From: Clostridia bacterium
Lineage (GTDB): Bacteria > Bacillota > Clostridia > Oscillospirales > Acutalibacteraceae
Assembly (NCBI GenBank): GCA_030536195.1
Contig: JAUNQL010000034.1
Coordinates: 2,389 to 8,577, forward strand
Direction of reading: 5' to 3'
DNA length: 6,189 nucleotides
Positions within the stretch are counted from its first letter, which is position 1, and each line of letters begins with the position of its first letter. Under the pieces are notes generated by a model that was not told where the DNA came from, searched no databases, and saw only the letters and a program-made list of their open reading frames with translations. Position numbers and translations under genes: made by a program. This document shows, piece after piece, positions 1 to 5,562 of this stretch.

Positions 1-154
1 GGAAGACAAAGCACCACAGAGATTGAATTTCATCGCGATAGAAGTAAACCAAAAACGCAGGCAATACTGTAACAACACCCACCATAATGAAAACGTATGA
101 TAGGCACTTAAGTATTCCCATGTAATAGGATTTCACCAAGTTATCTTGTTCCAT
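1..154 (-). CDS. N-terminal fragment of a membrane protein, possibly a TrkH-type potassium transporter subunit
   Basis: This is a reading frame too short to stand out by length; it starts with ATG at 154-152 and stays open to the left window edge, giving 51 residues beginning MEQDNLVKSYYMGILKCL. After about 13 polar residues comes a long hydrophobic stretch (about residues 14-40) with a Gly and a Leu-Pro near its end, then a short charged turn (YRDE) and the start of another hydrophobic stretch. This pattern resembles the first membrane helix of TrkH/KtrB-type K+ channel subunits, but so little is visible that the family name is tentative; the membrane-protein call is firmer. The start is supported by AAGGA at 166-162 with 7-base spacing. 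The start overlaps the end of the Nudix gene by 14 bases in a different frame, so the two are probably co-transcribed and possibly translationally coupled. The gene is cut by the window and not visibly broken. Confidence 0.7.
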   Translation of the reverse strand, partial: MEQDNLVKSYYMGILKCLSYVFIMVGVVTVLPAFLVYFYRDEIQSLWCFVF

Positions 155-959
155 ATACTCTTCCTTCTTTAAACGCTGTTATCATCTCACCAGTGAGGCT
201 TGGATTTGCCTCAAAGACTGGTAGTTCTTCACGAGTTTTAAATACTGCCTCTGCAAGTTCGTTGTCATCAAGTGAGATGTTTGGTTCGCCATCAACCTCA
301 CAGAAAACGCCTATGAGTAGGTCTGATACAATTCCCCAAGGTTGGGACTTGTAGTACCAGAGGTTCTTGACGTTGAGCCCTGTCTCCTCCTTGACCTCTC
401 GCCTTACCGTATCCTCTACGGTCTCTCCTATCTCACAGAAACCAGCCACAAGTGCATTGCCGCCGTATCCACGGGAATAGCGAGTCACAAGGAGCTTGTC
501 CTCATGTACTACGCCGACAATTACTGCTGGGCAGATTTTTGGGAAGATGTGGTTGCCACAGTTTGGGCAACTGAGCATCCTCTCCACATCGTCATGCACG
601 GTCCTTGCGCCGCATCTGCCACAGTAGGCATTGTCGGTGTACCAAGTCCAAAGGTGCATGCCGGTGATTACGGCAAAGCCGTAGTATGTTGGGCCTTTGA
701 ATAGTTGACCTCTGAGGTCACAGTATTCAAAGCCTGAAATTGTCTGCTTTTCAAGCGCTAAGAAAAATCGCTCATCATCAATGGAAAACGCGTAGATAAG
801 GTCTCCACTTATATCTTTTGCGCTTGGGAAAACAATCTCATCCCCATCACTTTTTAGCAAAACTTTGCCATCTGTAAAGGCTAAAACCTTGTCAGATGGC
901 TCTGCTGCCATCTTTTTATACTCAACATGATATCTCTTTGGAGATATATCCTGTATCAT
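141..959 (-). CDS. nudC: NudC-like NAD(H) diphosphatase: zinc-ribbon Nudix hydrolase
   Basis: The 272-residue product has the full NudC architecture: a poorly conserved N-terminal domain (about 1-105), a zinc ribbon with C113/C116 and C131/C134, and a C-terminal Nudix domain. The Nudix box matches the consensus exactly: G173, E179, R187-E188, E191-E192 and G194. After it comes SQPW (205-208), part of the NudC signature, but followed by GIVSD instead of the usual PFPxS. Family members split NAD(H) into NMN(H) and AMP, and some remove NAD caps from RNA; they are cytoplasmic and need Mg or Mn. Length is typical. The ATG at 959-957 has AGAGG 8 bases upstream, in the 17-base gap after the STAS-kinase gene. 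Its 3' end overlaps the next gene by 14 bases. The fold and Nudix chemistry are secure; the exact substrate is less so because of the altered signature. Confidence 0.93.
   Translation of the reverse strand: MIQDISPKRYHVEYKKMAAEPSDKVLAFTDGKVLLKSDGDEIVFPSAKDISGDLIYAFSIDDERFFLALEKQTISGFEYCDLRGQLFKGPTYYGFAVITGMHLWTWYTDNAYCGRCGARTVHDDVERMLSCPNCGNHIFPKICPAVIVGVVHEDKLLVTRYSRGYGGNALVAGFCEIGETVEDTVRREVKEETGLNVKNLWYYKSQPWGIVSDLLIGVFCEVDGEPNISLDDNELAEAVFKTREELPVFEANPSLTGEMITAFKEGRVYGTR
162..166 (-). promoter_or_regulatory. Ribosome binding site for the left-edge membrane protein gene
   Basis: AAGGA on the minus strand lies 7 bases before the ATG at 154-152, inside the 3' end of the Nudix gene. This site is the main argument that the short left-edge frame is a real gene whose start overlaps its upstream neighbour. 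Confidence 0.65.
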
Positions 960-967
960 AAAAAGCG

Positions 968-972
968 CCTCT
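968..972 (-). promoter_or_regulatory. Ribosome binding site for the NudC-like gene
   Basis: AGAGG on the minus strand sits 8 bases before the ATG at 959-957 and falls in the 17-base gap between the STAS-kinase stop (979-977) and the Nudix start. It fits independent initiation within a polycistronic message. Confidence 0.6.
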
Positions 973-976
973 AATC

Positions 977-2155
977 CTAGAATTCAAGGGAATCAACCTG
1001 GTTTAAAAGCTCGCCAATCTTGGCGATGCAAGTATCAACTACGATCTGATCCTCTTCATTGTTGATGCCACGACGGATAACGTGGCGGATATATCTAACA
1101 TAGCTTAGAATGCTAACCTTGTTCTCAACATCCAAAATACGCTGCTCATCGTCTGTACCGAGATAGTAGCGAAGGAATGTGCTCCATATCCTCTTGGTTG
1201 TCTCGTATGGTAGGCCAATAAAGTCCTCTACCATTTTTGGATTAACAATACCAAAGCCAACATAAGCTATGTGGATGTTCGCAAGTTCAAAAATTGGATG
1301 ACCATAGGAGAGAGTATCCATATCAATGAGGATTACTTCACCGTTTTGCAAGAGTACATTGTTGGTGTGATAATCGCAGTGGATCATCTTGGTAACCTCT
1401 GGCATTGCATCTAGCATGTCGTGAAGTTTTGTGTACATCTCCTCTGGAATATAATCCTTGATGTGCTCAACTCTTCTTTGGAATTTCTCTTTGCCACTAG
1501 GCATGTCATCTGGGTCAACGTCAGTGCTGTGGATTTGAAGGAGCAAATCAGCAAAGCACTTGACGTATTTGTCAAAGTTCTCTGGCTCGTCTGCTATGTA
1601 CTCTGAAAGCGACTTGGTATCAAGGAGCTCAAATACAGAGCCGAACTTGTCCCCTACCTTTACTACGTCATAAGAGATAGCAGTTGGGACGCCAAGTACA
1701 AACGCCTTCCTCGCAAGCTCACGCTCACGCTTGATGTCAGGCAAACTGTCTGAGTCGTTATATACTTTGACAATTGTCTCTGGATCATAGCGGTACACAG
1801 TGCCCTTAGCACCCTGACCGATAATCTCACAGCCGTCTACCGAAAACTTACGGTAGGCTTTTTTTACTGTTAGGATTTCAGAGAATCCTGTCATATCAAA
1901 AATGTCATATACCTCGGAGTTTGCATTAATTACTTCAAACTCCTTCTCAGTCTTGCCAAGTTTTAAAACAATACGAAGGCCAGCGCTGGAGATATATTCC
2001 AAATTCTCACAGTCAAATATCAATACATCGTGTGGGTTCGTTGCAACGATTTCATCAATCTCTGCTTGAATGTCAGATGCATTTGTTGAGTCTATTCTGC
2101 CTGATGGCATAAGGAATAGGACATTGCCTTTTATTTCGCTATTTAATAAAGCCAT
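977..2155 (-). CDS. Fusion of an anti-anti-sigma-type STAS domain with an APH/choline-kinase-like phosphotransferase domain
   Basis: Counted from the ATG at 2155-2153, the protein has 392 residues. Residues about 1-100 form a STAS domain of the SpoIIAA/RsbV kind, with the loop YISSAGLR at 54-61; S57 aligns with the serine phosphorylated in SpoIIAA, and FDMTGF at 86-91 matches its C-terminal conserved patch. Residues about 104-390 form a protein-kinase-like fold of the aminoglycoside/choline phosphotransferase type: a glycine-rich loop (GQGAKGTVY, 113-121), a candidate ATP-binding lysine K130 (IVKVY), the catalytic loop H259-x-D261-xxxx-N266, and a metal-binding D278-x-D280. The protein is predicted cytoplasmic, and I see no signal or membrane segment. 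The likely role is phosphorylation of an unknown small molecule (or a protein), controlled by phosphorylation of the STAS serine; this is inferred from domain fusion and from the receptor two genes upstream. A TTG one codon upstream (2158-2156) is in frame, but the ATG is preferred because it has better ribosome-site spacing and forms a TGATG junction with the HD gene. Confidence 0.9.
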   Translation of the reverse strand: MALLNSEIKGNVLFLMPSGRIDSTNASDIQAEIDEIVATNPHDVLIFDCENLEYISSAGLRIVLKLGKTEKEFEVINANSEVYDIFDMTGFSEILTVKKAYRKFSVDGCEIIGQGAKGTVYRYDPETIVKVYNDSDSLPDIKRERELARKAFVLGVPTAISYDVVKVGDKFGSVFELLDTKSLSEYIADEPENFDKYVKCFADLLLQIHSTDVDPDDMPSGKEKFQRRVEHIKDYIPEEMYTKLHDMLDAMPEVTKMIHCDYHTNNVLLQNGEVILIDMDTLSYGHPIFELANIHIAYVGFGIVNPKMVEDFIGLPYETTKRIWSTFLRYYLGTDDEQRILDVENKVSILSYVRYIRHVIRRGINNEEDQIVVDTCIAKIGELLNQVDSLEF

Positions 2156-2730
2156 CAAATTGCACCTACATTCTTTGCAAATTTCTCTAAAAGATACACA
2201 TATTCTCTATATGCATCTGTATCACCCAGCTCTGACTCTAACAGCTTTGCAATACTGCTAAAGTACCAGTACTGGAGTTTTGGATCCTTTTGGTGGAGGT
2301 GAGTTAAAAACTCGCCTCCACTCTTTTCGGATTCACGATAGAAGGAGCGCATATTGGAAAGTTTGTCTGAGAGCCAAAGGATTTTAACACCACGATCCTT
2401 GGTATTCTCAAGAACTATCAGTGAGTCCTGCTTTCGTGTCTTCCAAGAATCAACAAGTGAGATGTCGAGCATCTTGTCCTCTGTCTCTGCCATGACAAGA
2501 GCATATACGCGAGAGCCGAACTTGTCACGGATGGTATAAGGGTCAACGTTGCAGTCCTCGACTGTGTCGTGAAGGACTGCTGCCGCCATGACCTCTAATT
2601 CATCCGTCATCGTACCGGCTATCGCGGCAACCTCCAGCGGATGCAAGATGTAAGGGGTATTTGACATCTTGCGTGTCTGACCGCTGTGGGCCTCTATTGC
2701 AAATGCTACTGCTTCCTCAAATACGTTCAT
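2155..2730 (-). CDS. Small stand-alone HD hydrolase, (p)ppGpp 3'-pyrophosphohydrolase-like (RelA/SpoT HD domain)
   Basis: The 191-residue product matches the HD domain of RelA/SpoT proteins and of small alarmone hydrolases such as MESH1. Visible hallmarks are the N-terminal AHSGQTRK (14-21), PYILHP with H30, the LHDTVED block with H54-D55 and E58-D59, FGSRV (71-75), and KILWLSDKLSNM with the fourth metal ligand D122. All four presumed Mn ligands (H30, H54, D55, D122) are present, so hydrolysis should be intact. There is no synthetase, TGS or ACT domain, and the length suits a hydrolase-only protein. Known relatives remove the 3'-diphosphate of (p)ppGpp, and some also act on NADPH or other nucleotides; the substrate here is inferred. 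The ATG at 2730-2728 has GGAG 5 bases upstream, in the 12-base gap after the receptor gene. Its TGA overlaps the ATG of the STAS-kinase gene by one base. Its coding sequence contains a strong inverted repeat (2293-2321). Confidence 0.9.
   Translation of the reverse strand: MNVFEEAVAFAIEAHSGQTRKMSNTPYILHPLEVAAIAGTMTDELEVMAAAVLHDTVEDCNVDPYTIRDKFGSRVYALVMAETEDKMLDISLVDSWKTRKQDSLIVLENTKDRGVKILWLSDKLSNMRSFYRESEKSGGEFLTHLHQKDPKLQYWYFSSIAKLLESELGDTDAYREYVYLLEKFAKNVGAI
2163..2167 (-). promoter_or_regulatory. Ribosome binding site deciding the STAS-kinase start
   Basis: AGGTG on the minus strand lies 7 bases before the ATG at 2155-2153 but only 4 before the in-frame TTG at 2158-2156, which favours the ATG. 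The site lies in the last codons of the HD gene. The stop and start share one base (TGATG), a classic arrangement for translational coupling. Confidence 0.65.
2293..2321. repeat. Inverted repeat (13-base arms, 3-base loop) inside the HD hydrolase gene
   Basis: The arms GTGGAGGTGAGTT (2293-2305) and AACTCGCCTCCAC (2309-2321) are complementary at 12 of 13 positions around a 3-base loop. The one imperfect pair is T-G on the plus strand, which reads as a C-A mismatch in the minus-strand transcript. It falls in codons about 137-146 of the HD protein (SGGEFLTHLH). The run of five T on the minus strand overlaps the loop instead of following the stem, so this is not a standard intrinsic terminator. 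It may be a structural element in the mRNA or a product of coding chance. Confidence 0.6.
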
Positions 2731-2735
2731 TTCTT

Positions 2736-2739
2736 CTCC
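2736..2739 (-). promoter_or_regulatory. Ribosome binding site for the HD hydrolase gene
   Basis: GGAG on the minus strand, in the context TTTGGAGAAGAA, lies 5 bases before the ATG at 2730-2728 and within the 12-base gap after the receptor stop (2745-2743). This short spacer has no room for a promoter. Confidence 0.6.
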
Positions 2740-2742
2740 AAA

Positions 2743-5559
2743 CTAATCGTCTAAATTCTTGATTATGGTCAATACGTTCTGACCCTTTTCGTATCTATAC
2801 TTAACGTCGTCCATAGACTTCTTAACCATATAGATACCAAGTCCACCAATACCACGTTCCTCAGCGGAAAGTGTGATATCTGGGTCCTTCTTCATAAGTG
2901 GGTTGTATGGAGGGGCCACATCAATAAACTTGATGCAAATTGAATGTGGTTCTTCCTTCTCAACTATTTCAACCTTAACAGGTCCCACTGTGTCCCTATA
3001 GCCGTACTTAACAATGTTGCTATAGATTTCATCTATTGCAATGCTCATTGCTACAGTAACCTTTGGACTGATATCACGCTTCTCAAGTTCTTCCTCAACG
3101 AAGGCTGTAACTTCGGTGATATCCTCTATCTTGGCCTCAGGGAATGTGATTGATGGTACCTCTGGGATACCACGATACTTAAATGCAACCATTGTAATAT
3201 CATCAAACTGTGGTGCCTCGCCAACGAACTCATCAACATCAGCCTTGACATATTTACAGAGTTCCTCAACTGACTCAAAGTACTTTGAGTTAACAGCTTC
3301 GAGAAGACGGTCCTCACCATAGAGTTCCTGCTCTGCATTTGTTGCCTCTGTTACGCCATCGGTGTAGACGAAAACTATATCGCCAGGTCCAAGTTGGATT
3401 TCCTGTGGCTTGTACTTAACTGTATCCATGCCGGCAAGGACGAAGCCAGGGCGGCCATGGAGATATTCAAACCGCCCATCAGCGTGGCGAACGAGTGGTG
3501 GGTTGTGACCCGCGTTCGCATACTTGACAAGGCCAGTTTGAAGATCAACGCTGCCCTGCCATGCTGTAACAAACATGCCGGCATCGTTGCCCTCGCAGAG
3601 GGCTGCATTACCACGGGTAAATACTTCGTCAATTGGCATATCAGTTTCTGTAAGGCTCTTGAGCTCTGTCTTAGCACGCATCATAAACATCGCTGCTGGG
3701 ATACCCTTACCAGATACATCCGCAATCAGGAAGTTGAATGTGTACATGTGTGTGAAGTAGAAGTCGTAGAAGTCACCGCCAACTTCCTTGGCAGGATTCA
3801 TACTCGCATAGATGTCGATTTCCTGACGCTTAGGGAATGCAGGGAATACTGATGGCAAAGCAGATGCCTGGATATTCTTAGCAAATGTAAGTTCCTCATC
3901 GATACGAGCAGATGCTTCTTCGATATAATGCTTCAAAGTTGAAACTGTCTCATTGATGTCGTCCGAAAGCGATGCGAACTCCTCGTTCGATCGAACGTCG
4001 ACAACAACATCCAAATCACCATCGGTGATCTTGGAAAGTGAGGAGTTGATCTCCTCAATCTGGTTAACAACGACTTTCTTGATAAGCAAGTAAATCAAAA
4101 CGAAGAGTACTGCAAATACGAGTATCTCCATAAATGCATTTACATAGAGTGCTACATCACGTGAGTCAAGTGCCTCTGCCTCTGGGAGAACAGAGATGAT
4201 AATGTAACCTTCTGTGCTCCTGTTAAAGAGAGCATAGTTGAGTTCACCGTCAACCATAAGTTTGAATACTGTGTCCTCTGCTGGCAGTTCTTCCTTGTTT
4301 ACAAGCTCGACATTCTTAACCTCCTCTGGAGCGCAAACGATGTCGAGGTTGTTGTTAGCAATGATGATATAGCCTGTCTTGCCAACGTGACGGTTTTGAG
4401 AGATATAGGTTATCTGTGTGTCAATATCCTTCTGGAAACGCTCTGCGTCATATCCAACTTCAATGAAACCATCAGTTGTCTTAACGCCGGCATACTTTCT
4501 AAGGACATTAGGATCACTGTCGATAGGACCATATTCTTGAACGAATGTCTCTGTATCGCCAAGCAAGCACATGAATTCGCTTGACTGCTTACCTGATTTC
4601 ATATCGAAACCAATATAACTTTCGACATTGCTCTTATAAATTATGCCGTCACTATTGATGTAGCTAATTTCAGAGAGGTCCTGCTCCTCTGCAATCGCAT
4701 TTATATCTCTGCCAAGTTCAAGTTGTTGTGCAACATCCTGAGCAACCTCTAGGATGTTTCTATCAGACGCATCGAGGATATCGAGTGCAACATCCTCTGC
4801 TGCCATCTTAAGTGTTGTCTCAGTCTGAGAGTTCGCAAGCTGATTCTGGAGACCAAATACGAAACCTGATGTAACAAGGAAAGCAATGGCCACTGTTACA
4901 AACAGCCAGCGCTGCATCGTCTGTGAGATGCGCGCAGAAGTTACCTTCTGCCTCTTGTACTCGCCTGATACCAAAGTCAAAGCTATACCGCTGACCATAA
5001 CTGAGAGACCATTTGCCAAGAGCATTGGGAAGGTCAACAAAACAACTACTTCTTTTGCCTTATCGGCTGTTCCGATATTGGTTATGAATACCATCGTCAG
5101 ATGGAATACCTCCATAACAATACCTATTGCAAATGAGAGTAGCCAGGTAGGCTTCTTGTCCTCAAACATATGCTTACGGAGAGCCGCAGCATAGAAGCCT
5201 GCAATCATAGTTGAAAGTGAGCACGCAACTCTGGTGTATCGGCCAACGCCCCAAGCAACAGCTATGAAACGCTCGATACCACCCATCAAGCCGGCGATGA
5301 TACCAGCAGGTCCACCGAACATGAGACCAGCTACAAGTACGCACGCGTCACGGCAGTTGAGCTGTGCACCAACCTTGTATGGAATACCCCACTCTGTACC
5401 AAGTATTGCAAGACAACCAAAGATAAAGCCGATAATAATCTGCTTTGCCTTTGGATTCATCTTGGCAAAGAATGGTTTCTTATCGAGTAAGTAAATTAGC
5501 ACTGCGGCTACTGCAGGTAGTAGCGCTGCTATTGAAATTGAAAAAATTGAATTTCTCAT
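2743..5559 (-). CDS. Membrane receptor with 5TM/LytS-like region, Cache-like sensor, HAMP, PP2C/SpoIIE phosphatase and RsbW-like kinase domain
   Basis: The 938 residues read in order as follows. Several membrane helices (about 5-200) contain the LytS-type 5TM signature: NCRD at 68-71, then a Gly-rich helix with GGPAG and GGIERF. A further helix lies at about 215-236, an extracellular Cache-like sensor at about 240-465, a last helix at about 470-494, HAMP at about 495-545, and a short helical linker (AKNIQASALP). The RsbU/SpoIIE-type PP2C phosphatase (about 580-795) keeps its metal aspartates: D596 in EVGGDFYD, D614 in ADVSGKG, D734 in YTDG and D786-D787 in FDDIT. The C-terminal GHKL ATPase of SpoIIAB/RsbW type (about 805-935) has N-box E844 and N848, D880, and the lid GIGGLG (903-908). 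Such enzymes dephosphorylate and phosphorylate a serine on a STAS protein; here both sit in one sensor. A STAS fusion encoded two genes downstream is the natural candidate partner. The G1-like box reads DVAPPYNP, with Ala where Gly is frequent. The start ATG follows the DUF2804 stop by 3 bases, with only a weak GATGG ribosome site. Confidence 0.92.
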   Translation of the reverse strand: MRNSIFSISIAALLPAVAAVLIYLLDKKPFFAKMNPKAKQIIIGFIFGCLAILGTEWGIPYKVGAQLNCRDACVLVAGLMFGGPAGIIAGLMGGIERFIAVAWGVGRYTRVACSLSTMIAGFYAAALRKHMFEDKKPTWLLSFAIGIVMEVFHLTMVFITNIGTADKAKEVVVLLTFPMLLANGLSVMVSGIALTLVSGEYKRQKVTSARISQTMQRWLFVTVAIAFLVTSGFVFGLQNQLANSQTETTLKMAAEDVALDILDASDRNILEVAQDVAQQLELGRDINAIAEEQDLSEISYINSDGIIYKSNVESYIGFDMKSGKQSSEFMCLLGDTETFVQEYGPIDSDPNVLRKYAGVKTTDGFIEVGYDAERFQKDIDTQITYISQNRHVGKTGYIIIANNNLDIVCAPEEVKNVELVNKEELPAEDTVFKLMVDGELNYALFNRSTEGYIIISVLPEAEALDSRDVALYVNAFMEILVFAVLFVLIYLLIKKVVVNQIEEINSSLSKITDGDLDVVVDVRSNEEFASLSDDINETVSTLKHYIEEASARIDEELTFAKNIQASALPSVFPAFPKRQEIDIYASMNPAKEVGGDFYDFYFTHMYTFNFLIADVSGKGIPAAMFMMRAKTELKSLTETDMPIDEVFTRGNAALCEGNDAGMFVTAWQGSVDLQTGLVKYANAGHNPPLVRHADGRFEYLHGRPGFVLAGMDTVKYKPQEIQLGPGDIVFVYTDGVTEATNAEQELYGEDRLLEAVNSKYFESVEELCKYVKADVDEFVGEAPQFDDITMVAFKYRGIPEVPSITFPEAKIEDITEVTAFVEEELEKRDISPKVTVAMSIAIDEIYSNIVKYGYRDTVGPVKVEIVEKEEPHSICIKFIDVAPPYNPLMKKDPDITLSAEERGIGGLGIYMVKKSMDDVKYRYEKGQNVLTIIKNLDD

Positions 5560-5562
5560 AAA

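Noticed and set aside
342..704. Plus-strand open frame of 120 codons opposite the Nudix gene
   Set aside because: It lies wholly antisense to a well-supported Nudix gene, its product resembles no family I recognise, and it is explained by the codon pattern of the real gene.
900..914. A 15-base direct repeat with 4795-4809
   Set aside because: Both copies encode the same Lys-Met-Ala-Ala-Glu peptide in unrelated proteins. There is only one pair, with no flanking similarity, so it is taken as coincidence.
2156..2158. TTG as start codon of the STAS-kinase gene, one codon before the ATG
   Set aside because: The ATG has the better distance to AGGTG (7 against 4 bases) and forms the usual TGATG stop-start overlap, so TTG initiation is unlikely.
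3126..3677. Two shorter minus-strand open frames inside the receptor gene in another frame
   Set aside because: They are out-of-frame shadows of the receptor gene with biased composition (rich in Ser, Gln and Leu) and no domain signature.
3394..3852. Plus-strand open frame of 152 codons opposite the phosphatase domain
   Set aside because: It is antisense to the strongly conserved PP2C region. The predicted protein is rich in Cys and His in no recognisable motif, and I see no convincing ribosome site.
3984..3997. Perfect 14-base palindrome CGTTCGATCGAACG in the receptor gene
   Set aside because: A 14-base perfect palindrome is expected roughly 0.4 times by chance in a window of this size. 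It lies in conserved coding sequence after the HAMP domain, has the inverse half-site order to a Bacillus LexA box, and is not near a gene start.
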